NCBI GenBank assembly: GCA_034766995.1
Contig: CM068325.1
Location: forward strand, 1,113,542 to 1,177,541
Direction: 5' to 3'
DNA length: 64,000 nucleotides
DNA from: Acanthacorydalis orientalis
Taxonomy: Eukaryota > Arthropoda > Insecta > Megaloptera > Corydalidae
Shown: positions 10,475 through 21,355 of the stretch, piece after piece
Position numbering within the stretch: the stretch's first letter is position 1
Layout of the letters: every line of letters starts with the position of its first letter
Notes under the pieces: generated by a model
Seen by the model: the letters and a program-made list of their open reading frames with translations, nothing else
Told to the model about the DNA's origin: nothing
The model's database searches: none
Made by a program: the position numbers and the translations under genes

Positions 10475-12320
10475 GGCCGATCTCGGTTACTCGACCGATT
10501 GACGTTCAAATATTTCAAGTCGCCATTGTTGTTAGCGCGCGCGGTCGCACCGCGTCATCCTCCTGCAAAATTTGTGTTTTCGCGTGGAAAATCTCATCAC
10601 CGCGGGTGCAAACTGTGTGTAGAAGACGCACGGACGTGCGAATATTCGACACGCATGGAGAACGGTCGCCGCGTCGTATCGTTTTCGAAGTGTTCCGCGT
10701 TTAAATCCGTGGTGACGCGTCGGTACCGACGCGTGCGTTTGTGTTACTCCGGTGCATGTGAGTACTTGCGTGCGGTTTTGAATTGTTGTCGAATGTGTTT
10801 TCAGTGCAGACACACGCACGCAAGCAAATATATATATATATATATACACACACACATATATATATATATATGTTCATATGTGATATGTGTAGTGTGTAAA
10901 TCGGATTGGAGAGAGACGGCGGCGTGTTGTGTATTTTCAATCGAAATTCGAATCTGTTCGCGCGTGTGTCTGCGGATATTGTTCATTCGATAATCAATCG
11001 ACGGAACAGCGTGATTTCTAGTGCATTTTCATGAAACGAACGCATATCTGATGACAGATCCCGGCGATTATGGAAATCGCCGCACGTCGCCATCGGCTGC
11101 GTCTTCGGAGACAGTCGCGCGGCTCAACCGAACGGACGTGGAGAATCTGACAGCTATGTGGGAGACTTGTGCACGTTTCGACGCTGGGAAAACGTCCGGC
11201 GAAACGTGCGGACGTTGCCGGCGAACTCAGGTGGGTCACGTTTCTCTCTCTCGATTTCATTTTCGCTCAGTGTGTCCGATACGGCGGCGGTCGTGTCTCT
11301 TGTGTCTCGTGTGTAAATTAAGATCTGCGGTCTACGTCGCGTCCCGGCGCGACGACCGGTCTCGGGCGACGAGACCGCGCGGCCGAACGGATCGTTCGGC
11401 CGTTGCGTTTTGCACGGCCGTTCGTGTCACCCGCGCGTCGCGCTGAAAAAAACAGCGTTTTCCGCGAGTGCTCCACTGGTTGCATAGCGACTGGATGCAC
11501 AGGCGTATCGTGTGTTTTTTTTCTCTCCACGGTCAGATCGGCGTTTCCACTTTCAAACGTGTTGTCGTATCGCACGGATGTCGAACGAGCGCTATGTCGA
11601 CCGTTACGATTTGTTGCTATTCGTTTCGGTGTTGCACGCGGTGCCGTTTCGTTTGAATAATGTAGCTGAATTCGCACACACGTGCGAATGCTGTTCGCGG
11701 GGCGGTCGCGGGCGGCGTTGTTCCGGCGATCGTTTCGAATTAGAAACGGATCCGCCCGGACGATTTCGCTCGACCGGCCTCCTATAACGTTCCTTATTCT
11801 GACAGTCCGTCTCTCGTTTCAGATCATCGGCGGCGGTCACCGAGCTCGATGCACCGGACGTGATTCCCGTCTGTAGAAGATCCGAACGTGCGGCGTCCGA
11901 ACCGTCGACGGGGCGACGTCGGAGACGCATCCCTGCGGCCAGGGATCAGAATTCGGCCGCAGTATTTCCTGCTTGTCGTACGAGGCGACTAAAAGGACGT
12001 GGCGTGTGGATGAGACCGTGTGCGTGGGCGTGTGTGTGTGCGATGGGCTGTCGTATATCCGCGTCGTGTTTCCGGTCGGTTCCGCGTTTTTTTTTTGTTG
12101 TTTTCCGCTTCGGCAGCGGATGTCGGTCCGTCGCTTCGCCCTGAAGCGACGAAGATCTGGCACGCGCGTCTAGATCTCGGTTCCGGATCATCGAGGGAAC
12201 GACGGACGCTGCTGGCGTTGCTGACGAGTACGCGGTATGTTCTTCAGAGTACGAGGAGTGTGTTTTAAGCATTGTTGTGTTTTATTTTATGTGATTTTCA
12301 GCTCGGTCGAAACACGAACG
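10475..12320 (+). other. CpG-rich block with candidate spliced transcript (unit A)
   Basis: Good splice signals lie in order on the plus strand: donor CTCAG|GTGGGT at ~11,231, acceptor CTCGTTTCAG at ~11,821, donor ACGCG|GTATGT at ~12,236 and acceptor TGATTTTCAG at ~12,301. The same sites occur in unit B (~25,790, ~26,109, ~26,518, ~26,582). An ORF from 11,021 would read through the first junction, but unit B has an early stop in that frame. I therefore favour a non-coding RNA or 5' UTR. Short (TA)n/(CA)n tracts occur at 10,829-10,870. Confidence 0.35.
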
Positions 12321-14940
12321 TCCTCCCCGTACCATTCTTCGAATCCTCCATCAGTTCTGTAGATTTCATTCAATTTTTAAATTTAACTGATTTTCACATA
12401 ATGTTTTTTTTTTAATTCTTTGCTGATCCGTTTCAAGCATTCGATTAGATCATCGTTCAGTCGGAACATCGGCGTGGGTGAGGCGACGAGCTCTCGGCCG
12501 GGCCGGCCGGCAGTCAGTCATGTAAATTGTTTGCGTTTGCTTTTCACGAAGATTAATGTAGATTTCATTTCGTGTAGTTTGTAGTTATTTACCTTTTTTT
12601 TTGAAAAATAAGTGAATTCCTTTCACTGTTCAGAGTAGTTTCGATTAAGTTCATTTCGCGTCCTCCCACCCACCTACGGTTCCTGTTGAGGCCCTCCCTG
12701 TGTAGTTATCCTGCTCGTGTGTTCGTCGAGGAGCAGGTGTCGAGGCAGCAATGTGTTCACCGCAAATCGAGCAGGATATCCGTCGATGGTTTTGTGTGTT
12801 CAGCGGGGGAGGCGCGAACGTCGCGAGACAAAGTGCGATTCGATCATGATTCTAGACATCCACGTGTTCGTCCAGGTCCCCGGATTCATAGTCGAGAGTC
12901 GGGCGTCGGATTACAATCATGTTCGGAAATCGTCTCTCTGTTCGAATTTCGATCCGGTCGATTGAATACTTTTCTAAATTTTCATTTGTGAGCTCGTCGT
13001 CACACTTGTTCCTGTGGGTCGGCGGGACGTTGCGGCATCGTGCGGACGATCGGCGGTTCGCCGTCGACACCGTACTTGTGCCTGTACGCACACTGGGGTG
13101 TGGTGCTAGCGCCGGCAGTAATTCATAGTCGTTGATGTCCACGCATCGTTCAGTCGGAACATCGGCGCGGGTGAGGCGATGAGCCCTCGGCCGGGCCGGG
13201 CAGCGTACGTCGCGCGCCGTCCGGCCGGCAGTCATTCTTCACGAGGGGCCGCCGGGTTTAGCTGTAAATACCTGTAGTTGTGTCCACTTTGAGACACCGA
13301 GTTCGTATGTTGACAGACAACGGCCCTCTGTGAATAGCACCGGAAAACTGTAAATGTTTTTTAAAGTTCAGCATTTTCATCAAATGTAACTCTCTTCGTG
13401 TCAGACGAAGAGAGTCGATCGAATCAGCAGTCTTTGTCGCGTGCCGTTCGTGATTCGATGGCGAACGCCATGTCTAACCATGTTTCTTTCCAGCCTAGGT
13501 TCTTCCCAGCAGCGCATCCTGAATTCCTTCTCGTACCGTTCGTCCGTCTATCACGCCGGCTCGGTTCGGTCCGTCGGTTCGCCGGTTCGGTACCCGCTGC
13601 CGATCGCGTTCACAAAAAACGACTCGGAATCGTCCGTCCTTGTCGTTTTTTCAAAAATAACTCCGTTTCGCGTCCGTCTAAGACAGAGTGATTTTTCTAT
13701 ATTTACTTTTGTGTATGCGCGAAAAGTAGTGAAACACCGAGTGTCGTTCGAACCTTCGAGTGCGTCCTGGACCTCCTGTCCAGGTGGCCCGCACGGTCGC
13801 GCGCGCGTCGAGGCTCTGCAGGAGGGAGGCACCCGGGAGTGCTTGCTTGCTTCCTGATTATCAGACCGGACGTACGACCGTCCGGCTGCATATATCAGTA
13901 CAGTAGTAGATCCGTTGTGTGGTTCCTGTTCGAGACGGCGATGGAGGCAGAGAGTGAAGAAAGAGCGCGTCGCACTCAATCACAGGTTTAGTATGTCTGT
14001 ATTTTTTGCAGGTGAAGAGGGGTTAATTAAGCATTATTAGAACTGTTCATTGTCGCGGATATTTTTCGTATGTTAGCTTTGAACCCGCGTTTTTCTCTCG
14101 TGCTAGGGGTTTCAGTCGCGCACCGAAAAGGGAGGGACTCGTCGTCTGGAGTAGTCTCGCCTAAGCGCCTAGCGTATAAGAGACGTTGCGACTCCCGACG
14201 GTGGAACGGCAGGGCGTGACCTGCCCCGGCACCCGTGCTGTCGATGCGGGCACTCGCCTCAGTGGTCGCGCTGTTGAACGATCCCCGCGCCAGCGCTCTT
14301 GTCGTCGAGCTGTCACCGTCCCTGTCCGACCATCGGCCGAATGAAAAGATATCGGCGACGAATGCAGGGGCGGGCCGGTCGCCGAACGATCGTGTGTCGG
14401 CCGGCCCGCAGTCCGACGTTTCTTAGAAATGTCCACTAGCTCAGGTCACTCTCGATCATATCCGATACGGGCTGTTTTATACCCTTGACAGTCTGCTCGC
14501 AGAGCCGAGATCGAAAGGCAACAAAAGGGGCTCTGGAATACCGACGCGGTGCGATCGGATCTCATTCCCGGTGGTGTCCCACGCCGGGGTGCGTTTCGAT
14601 CGCAACGCGTGTGTTCCGGTTCACTAGAGATTTGTATGTTCGACGGTTTCGGCTTCCTTCGTGGTTTTTTTTAGTCATTTACATTTTGCAACCCGATCCT
14701 TCCGTTGACCGATCGGGTCACCCCCGCGAATCCGGCACGCTATCGATTCGTATCTAGCTGTGCATAAGAGGACACGTCCCATACCCGACCGCGGCTAAAC
14801 TTAGCTTCAGTCCGAGCCTCGGGTGCGAATCAGGACCTGCGCGGTACCGTCGCCACGTTGTCTTTGGACGAAGCGTGCGCTGGGCGGTGGCGGGAGGCCG
14901 GCCTCCCGTCCGTCCCCCATAGGTAGTCCGCAGGATTTAG
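12321..14940 (+). other. CpG-rich duplicated block, no gene recognised (unit A)
   Basis: Long open frames here come from high GC and are not conserved as proteins between units. It contains a ~100-bp internal direct repeat (about 12,440-12,530 and 13,140-13,240, both starting ATCGTTCAGTCGGAACATCG), a perfect 10-bp-stem hairpin at 13,390-13,414 and an 18-bp palindrome at ~14,890. Unit B lacks about 12,455-13,000 and has a different ~650 bp at 26,640-27,300. Confidence 0.5.
13390..13414 (+). other. Perfect hairpin, 10-bp stem with 5-base loop
   Basis: CTCTCTTCGT, loop GTCAG, then ACGAAGAGAG: the two arms are exact reverse complements. It is kept unchanged in unit B at 27,777-27,801. Function unknown. 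Confidence 0.85.
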
Positions 14941-14999
14941 GATTAGGATTAGGTTATTTTTTATTTAAATGGTTTTTAATTCATGTATGCTTGCATATT

Positions 15000-15720
15000 C
15001 ATACATACACACATGTGCCCAATTGTATATATATATATATGTATGTATACATGTATATATGTTTACGTCTAACTTCATTTAAATATTTGTTGCAATTTTT
15101 CTAAGAGTTCGCATATTGGCTTAAAGGCAGTTCTGCTAACATTCAGTCAAAGTTTTTCTCTCTAATTACGTTTGGTTGACTAAAACACGTAAATTAATAG
15201 CATTATTTCATGAAATTGTAAATACTTCAAAACGTATTTGTTTCATCAATTACACATGCCCATTTGCATATATTTAATTAATATATGTAAATAATTACCT
15301 TTTTTGTTCAGTTCAGATTCAGATGTTCACGTTTGATTCAGATGTCATTTCATGAGTTGTGATCTGTGTTCAGTAATAATTTCTTTTATTAATTATTATC
15401 AACGATGTTAAAATATCTGAGTACTAAGATACATACTGATTATATCAGAGTGTTTTGTGGTAAATTGCTGTTCAAATCTAGCATGAAATGGGCCCTTTTG
15501 TATCAATCGAAATAAAAGATGACGTTTGGTTCAGATATCATTCCATGTGTTGTTGTTTCAGTGTTCATTGATATATTTTTTTATTAATTCTCGTCAGTTA
15601 TGTTGGAGGATCCGAGTACTGGGTTCTGTACTAAATACATCTGAGCATGTGGTGTCAATATTTCATAAAAATCGAGCGAAGAAATCGTCCTGTATGTCCG
15701 TGATAACTTTTAATTGAGAT
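15000..15720 (+). repeat. AT-rich block with ~200-bp monomers (unit A)
   Basis: Near 15,320-15,710 two diverged ~200-bp monomers sit in tandem; both contain TTCAGATGTCATTTCATG-like and TATATCAGAGTGTTTTGTGG-like segments. Further monomers of this family occur at 22,955-23,200, 31,910-32,310 and 39,955-40,200. The segment 15,110-15,310 has an older, more diverged relative at 31,200-31,420. Confidence 0.7.
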
Positions 15721-16440
15721 GGAAATATTTATATATATATATATATATGAATTTGCATAAAATCAAAATAATCAAGTAGTCAAGTTAGTTTCTATTGGTT
15801 TTACTAGCATTTGTTCTAGAACGTTCGACCGTAAATGTGTTTCAGAACCACTAGTGCAACGGTGAGCTGTTACGCGGACACACGGCATCGCGACGACAGT
15901 GAGACGGAAGATCGCGCACGCCTGCAGGGCGTATACTGTCTCTCGCTCGGAAACGTACGACGTTCGTTTGTTACCTAAACGTTTTCAGCGCGACGCGCAT
16001 ACGAGGCCCGTTACCGAACGCCGGCGTTCATGTCGCATCGGCGATTCGAAGCGATTGCGTAAGTCTGTTTCGGATTCACTTTTCGAACGTTACGAGACCG
16101 CTCCGTGCATGGGAATAAATAGCGGCAGGCCGGCAGCGTCGATCTCAGTTCGAAAGCTTCGGTCGTCGGCGTCGGTTGTTCGTCCATACGCTACGAAGTT
16201 CACGTTCGCTTTCTTCGTCGTTTTCTATAGTTTCGATTGTCGCCGAATCCGTTCGTACGCTACTTGTTGTCAATCGTGTTCTATATCTCGTTTTGTATCG
16301 GTCACAACTGCGTGACTGACCGCCACGGGCAAGTGTTAACGTTTTGCCTTTACTGTCGACGAATGTCTGTGCAAGATACGAGTGGGCCGGATGTGAATTA
16401 CACTAAAGTGAGGAACAATCGTGCGCTTTAGATTGTACTA
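15721..16440 (+). other. CpG-rich duplicated segment (unit A)
   Basis: Matches 32,320-33,120 of unit B closely. The (TA)n tract at 15,729-15,749 is short here but over 100 bp in B. The segment ends in GCCACGGGCAAGTGTTAACG at ~16,325-16,342. The CAAGTGTTAA part matches the TTAA-flanked MITE terminus found at 21,352, so this is likely a scar or partial copy of that element. No gene recognised. Confidence 0.5.
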
Positions 16441-16444
16441 CGCG

Positions 16445-16870
16445 AACGAAGAGGACGAGATGGTCGTCTCTCCGCCGCCACGACCTCGACACTCGACGTC
16501 GCAGCGACGACCTCCTCGTCCGACGTAGACGCCCGGATCCCGTCGTCCGTGGTCGCCGCCTCCAGGACCTCTGTTCCGTCCGCGCGCAATCATCGAAAAT
16601 CGTGAAAAGAGTCCCGGAGATAGGCGATCGAACGCCCATTCGGACAGCGCACAGCAATGTACATTTTTTGACTTTCGCTTTCGAAGACGATCACGAACAT
16701 AACGACGTCTGGAAAATTTCGAAGAAGATCCATCGCGCCGGACAATTCAGCGCCCCCTCTGACGATCCGTAACATTTCGCGTTTCGCCGACGCTTGCCTA
16801 TGATCACTTTGAACGAACGCCGCGAAACCGTCGAGTTCTATCCACGGCCGCGGTCGATCGGCGCGCAATT
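16445..16870 (-). pseudogene. BRCT-like fragment plus acidic linker (unit A)
   Basis: Minus strand. A good acceptor (CCCTTTTCAG) precedes 16,870, then a frame of ~92 residues runs to a TGA at ~16,590. It contains FAAFVQSDHRQASAKREMLR, a GG-A-x-L turn, a hydrophobic VVMFVIVF strand and a final GRSIAYLRDSF helix. This is the order expected of a BRCT fold and looks most like the N-terminal BRCT of Rap1/TERF2IP. After the TGA the same frame continues through DGTEVLEAATTDDGIRASTS, the acidic motif shared with the 122-bp minisatellite. The stop is present in both units, so this is either a decayed copy or a terminal exon with its own stop. Function inferred only. Confidence 0.4.
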
Positions 16871-16949
16871 CTGAAAAGGGAACCGCGCATCGGATAGAGG
16901 ATCGTCGTACAATGACAACGTCGTCGATCCGTCATTCGTCTCGAGCTTA

Positions 16950-17350
16950 CAAAAATTCTTGCTATCCGACAACGGGCGTTATTCGGCGTCTGGCGTCGAC
17001 AGCTTCGCGTTGCATCGGCCCGATCGGGTATATAACGAGCGCGTCGACCACCGTCTGATTCTCAAGCGATTACCGTTCATCGGTGCGGGAACGTCGTCCG
17101 CGTCCCGCGACCTGTGTCCGTGAAGTGAGTGCCGCGCGACGAGGAGCGTCCGCGCGCGTCGAGGCCGCCAGTCCGGCGCGTCGCAACCGGACCGTCCGAT
17201 CGCTCTGTCCGTCGTTCGAGCCGATCCGTGCACGTCGGCGCGTCCAGTTGGGAATAGAAGCCGGCCACGCTCACGTCGTCCGAGCACCCAACCGCACGAG
17301 TTGAGATCGTTACGGAGGACGCACCTCTTCGGACACGGGATGTCGTACAG
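16950..17350 (+). promoter_or_regulatory. TATA-containing, possibly bidirectional promoter with 5' exon (unit A)
   Basis: GGGTATATAACGAG (TATATAA at 17,029-17,035) stands in CpG-rich sequence. About 310 bp downstream, the ATG at 17,340 (reading MSY) runs into a strong donor, TACAG|GTGAGC, at 17,350/17,351. The complementary strand reads TTATATAC, and the BRCT-like frame starts ~170 bp away in that direction, so divergent transcription is possible. All elements are conserved in unit B (33,676; 33,997). Confidence 0.45.
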
Positions 17351-18898
17351 GTGAGCGCACGGACACCGTGGCGTGCGACGCGACCTCAGATCGCACGTGT
17401 TAATTTAGTTTAGGTAGCATATTTATTTCATAGATTTATTTCACAATTTATTTCATAGCTTAATTATTTTAAAGCTTAATTATTTCATGATTATTTATTT
17501 GTTTATTTATCTCGTAGCTTAATTCATTCCTAGTGCATTTAGTACATAGCAAATTATTTAATAGTTTATTTATTTCGCAGTTTATTTATTTCAAAGCTCA
17601 TTTTTTCCCTAATTTATTTATTACATTGATTAATTATTTCCTTATTTATTACATAACCAATTTTTCGCAGTTTATTTATTTCATAGCTTAATTATTTCCT
17701 AGTTTATTTATTACATTATTTCCTTATTTATTTATTACATAACTTCAATATTTCACAGTTTATATATTTCATAGCTTAATTATTTCCTAGTTTATTTATT
17801 ACATAGCTTCATTATTTCCCAGCTTGTTTATTGCCTAGTTTATTTATTTCGCAGTTTATTTATTTCATACCTAATTTTTTCCCTAATTTATTTATTACAT
17901 ATTTAGCTTCATTATTTCATAGCTTAACTATTTCCCAGTTTATTTCATAGATTATTTATTTCGTGGTTTGTTTATTACCTAGTTTATTTATTTCGAAGCT
18001 TATTTATTTCATAGCTTATTTTTTCCCTAATTTATTTATTACATTGATTAATTACTTCCTTATTTATTTATTTATTACATAACTTGATTATTTCCTAGTT
18101 TATTTATTACATAATTTCAATACTTCACAGTTTATTTATTTCATAGCCTAATTATTTCATAGATTATCTATTTCACAGCTTGTTTATTACACAGTTTATT
18201 TCGCAGTTTATTTATTTCATGTTTTATTTTTTCCCTAAATTATTTATTACATTGATGAATTATTTCCTAGTTTATTTATTACATAGCCTAATTATTTCAT
18301 AGATTATTTATTTCATAGCTTTTTTCCCTAAATTATTTATGACATTGATTATTTATTTCCTAGTTTATTTATTACATAGCTCATTTTTTTCCTAATTTAT
18401 TTATTACATTGATTATTTATTTCCTAGTTTATTTATTACATAGCTCATTTTTTTCCTAATTTATTTATTACATTGATTAATTACTTCCTTATTTATTTAT
18501 TACATAAATTCAATATTTCGTAGTTTATTTAATTCATAGTTTGTTTATTACCTAGTTTATTTATTTCGCAGTTTATTTATTTCATGTCTTAATTTTTCCC
18601 TAAATTATCTATGACATTGATGAATTATTTCCTAGTTTATTTATTACGTAGCCTAATTATTTCATAGATTATTTATTTCATAGCTTGTTTATTGCACAGT
18701 TTATTTATTTCATGTCTTATTTTTTCCCTAATTCATTTATTACATTGATTATTTCCTAGTTTACTTATTTCATAGATTATTTATTACATAGTTTGTTTAT
18801 TTCATAGATTAATTATTTCCTAGTTTATTTATTACATATCTTCATTATTTCTTAGCTAATTATTTCTCAGCTTCATTAATTCCTATATTAATTCGCAG
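17351..18898 (+). repeat. TTTATT-rich array filling a putative intron (unit A)
   Basis: About 1.5 kb of irregular 15-35 bp repeats of the type TAGTTTATTTATTACATAG / CTTAATTATTTCC. It lies between a strong donor (17,351 GTGAGC) and an acceptor (ATTCGCAG ending 18,898). Unit B has identical splice sites but a 2.54-kb array. Splicing would join MSY to a short frame that stops near 18,963, so the spliced product would be a ~22-residue peptide or non-coding. Confidence 0.7.
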
Positions 18899-18947
18899 AT
18901 GTCGAGTGTCGCGTCCGAACCGTGAAAAAGGCGGAATTTTCGCTCGC

Positions 18948-19202
18948 CTACACGAACGCTAGCGACGTCGAAGGACGGAGCGTCCTCTCTGTCCGATAGA
19001 TGCGCCAAGAGGTGCGTGTTTCAGAGTCGTTCGAAACGACGCACGACGCCCGAACGATTCTCTCGCCATCCGACGCGCTCCCGCTCAGCTCGATTCCGGG
19101 GCCGTATAGCGCGGCCGTACTGTACCGGTTGGACAGTAAGATCTCCGCATCTAGGATTTCTGTTCCGTCCGAGCTCGTGTATCTCAATCCGCGTCGATCC
19201 AT
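18948..19202 (-). pseudogene. Decayed copy of linker exon (unit A)
   Basis: Minus strand frame with SSDGTEILDAEILLSNRY and later LSGSASDGERIVRASC. The second motif matches IGSASDGERIARASC in the first linker exon of the Rap1-like gene at 38.83-39.2 kb. There, the GGACG|GTGAGA within this motif is a splice donor; here the corresponding bases read GACGGCGAGA, so the donor is lost. It is followed (on +) by a half-copy of the foldback MITE at 19,200-19,265. Confidence 0.5.
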
Positions 19203-19274
19203 TTTATAATTTCAAACCATGGACAAAATGAAATTATAAAAGAAGAATTCAAAAAGAAATTATTATTCGCAGTC

Positions 19275-20990
19275 ACGACCTGGTCGTCCGAATTCTCCGC
19301 CTCTAGGATTTCTGTTCCGTCCGTGCTTGTCTCCGGCACGGCTTCCCGGAGGCGTCCGGTCGCGTCTGTGCAGAAGATTTCTCACAGACACCTTGGATTC
19401 CGTCGTCTGAATTTTCCGCATCTATGATTTCTGTTCCGTCCGTTCTTTTGTCCGGCACGCTCTCCCGGAGGAGGCGTCCGGTCGCGTCTGTGCAGAAGAT
19501 TTCTCAAAAACACGCGTGACGCGAGAGTGCTGTATCGGCTTTCCGGCGTCGATGTCCCGGACGAGTCTGGAAAAGAACGACTCGTGAAAACCGCCGCGAC
19601 GTCCGTCGTCTACGAGTACCTGTCGGCTCTGCCGAATATCTACGGCCGGCGTTCATGCCGTACTCGATCCCGGCCGCCGGCGAAATCGTTCGACGGTACA
19701 CTAACGACCCGTTCAGCTCCTTCACAGAGTCGCAAAGAGCGAGCCATTCGATCGAGAAGTCGTGCGAGGTCTCCGGCTCGGTCTCGATGTTGTTCCGAAG
19801 GAGGCGTCCGGTCGCGTCTGTGTAGACGATTTCTCACAGACACCTTGGATCCCGTCGTCCGAATTTTCCGCATCTATGATTTCTGTTCCGTCCGTTCTTT
19901 TGTCCGGCACGCTCTCCCGGAGGAGGCGTCCGGTCGCGTCTGTGCAGAAGATTTCTCACAGACACCTTGGATCCCGTCGTCCGAATTTTCCGCATCTATG
20001 ATTTCTGTTCCGTCCGTGCTCGTGTCCGGCACGCTCTCCCGGAGGAGGCGTCCGGTCGCGTCTGTGCAGAAGATTTCTCACAGACACCTTGGATCCCGTC
20101 GTCCGAATTTTCCCCATCTAGGATTTCTGTTCCGTCCGTTCTTTTGTCCGGCACGCTCTCCCGGAGGAGGCGTCCGGTCGCGTCTGTGCAGAAGATTTCT
20201 CACAGACACCTTGGATCCCGTCGTCTGAATTTTCCGCATCTAGGATTTCTGTTCCGTCCGTTCTTTTGTCCGGCACGCTCTCCCGGAGGAGGCGTCCGGT
20301 CGCGTCTATGCAGAAGATTTCTCACAGACACCTTGGATCCCGTCGTCCGAATTTTCCGCATCTAGGATTTCTGTTTCGTCCGTGCTCGTGTCCGGCACGA
20401 CTCGTAACTCCTCAGTATCACACGCGCTTCTTCGTCTGACATACTGCGGAATCGATGGCCTTTCGCCAGACGCAGAAGGATGTGATTTCGGAATCTTGAC
20501 CTGGCGCCCATCCACGTTCGCCGGAGATAATAACTCACGCTCTCCCGGAGGAGGCGTCCGGTCGCGTCTGTGCAGAAGATTTCTCACAGACACCTTGGAT
20601 CCCGTCGTCCGAATTTTCCGCATCTAGGATTTCTGTTCCGCCCGTTCTTTTGTCCGGCACGCTCTCCCGGAGGAGGCGTCCGGTCGCGTCTGTGCAGAAG
20701 ATTTCTCACAGACACCTTGGATCCCGTCGTCCGAATTTTCCGCATCTAGGATTTCTGTTCCGTCCGTGCTCGTCTCCGGCACGGCTTCCCGGAGGAGGTT
20801 TATGGTCGCGTCTGTGCAGAAGATTTCTCACAGACACCTTGGATCCCGTCGTCCGAATTTTCCGCATCTAGGATTTCTGTTCCGTCCGTTCTTTTGTCCG
20901 GCACGCTCTCCCGGAGGAGGCGTCCGGTCGCGTCTGTGCAGAAGATTTCTCACAGACACCTTGGATCCCGTCGTCCGTCTTGCGGACGAG
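19275..20990 (+). repeat. 122-bp GC-rich minisatellite, main block (unit A, ~13 units)
   Basis: The unit contains GGATTTCTGTTCCGTCCG, TCCCGGAGGAGGCGTCCGG and TCGTCTGTGCAGAAG-like segments and repeats about every 122 bp. Because 122 is not a multiple of 3, every frame is carried through in rotation, which creates the apparent long ORFs. On the minus strand one frame per unit reads DGTEILDAENSDDGIQ, the acidic linker motif. An interruption at ~20,400-20,535 corresponds to the exon just upstream of the linker in unit B (39.28-39.4 kb). Confidence 0.9.
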
Positions 20991-21153
20991 GTCCTGTCAG
21001 GCCCTTCTTTCCCCCAGCATGAAGGACCTGTTCCGCACGTACTCTAGGATCCTGTTGTCCTCCTCTTCAGTAAATAATCTAAAACACACGATTGTTCGTC
21101 ACTTTCGAACCGATCACATTTTACACATATTTGGCGACAGGAAAAGTAAAACG

Positions 21154-21355
21154 TTAACACTTACCTTCGAACCATTTTATAATTGCTAACCTATACAAAA
21201 CGAAATTATAAAAATTACAAAAAAACATTGAAAGCATTGATGGTCGGTATCGTTTGCATTTGATAAATAATTTCAATGTTTTTTTTGTAATTTTTATAAT
21301 TTCATTTTGTCCATGGTTTACAATTGTAAAATGGATCGCCACGGGTAAGTGTTAA
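21154..21355. mobile_element. TTAA-flanked foldback MITE (194 bp)
   Basis: TTAA at 21,154-21,157 and at 21,352-21,355 bracket a 194-bp element whose ends are CACTTACC...GGTAAGTG. The inverted repeats extend ~80 bp inward with few mismatches (both arms include TTATAAAAATTACAAAAAAA) around a ~35-bp loop with GATGGTCGGTATCG. TTAA target duplication and short internal length fit a piggyBac-type non-autonomous element. Related pieces lie at 16,325-16,342, 19,200-19,265, 33,020-33,040, 36,835-36,905 and 39,395-39,535. Confidence 0.75.

Noticed and set aside
14485..14757. 90-codon frame conserved almost perfectly between units (14,485 and 28,878)
   Set aside because: The surrounding non-coding sequence is equally conserved because the duplication is recent, and no homology or codon signal is apparent.
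14940..14958. Interstitial telomere array (ATTAGG)n
   Set aside because: Only three imperfect copies and not the exact pentamer TTAGG; kept as a low-interest observation, not called as a telomere feature.
19527..20228. Long plus-strand open frame (233 codons) with repeated SGTLSRRRRPVASVQK
   Set aside because: It is the 122-bp minisatellite read in rotating frames. The unit is not a multiple of three, and the biologically sensible motif is on the other strand.
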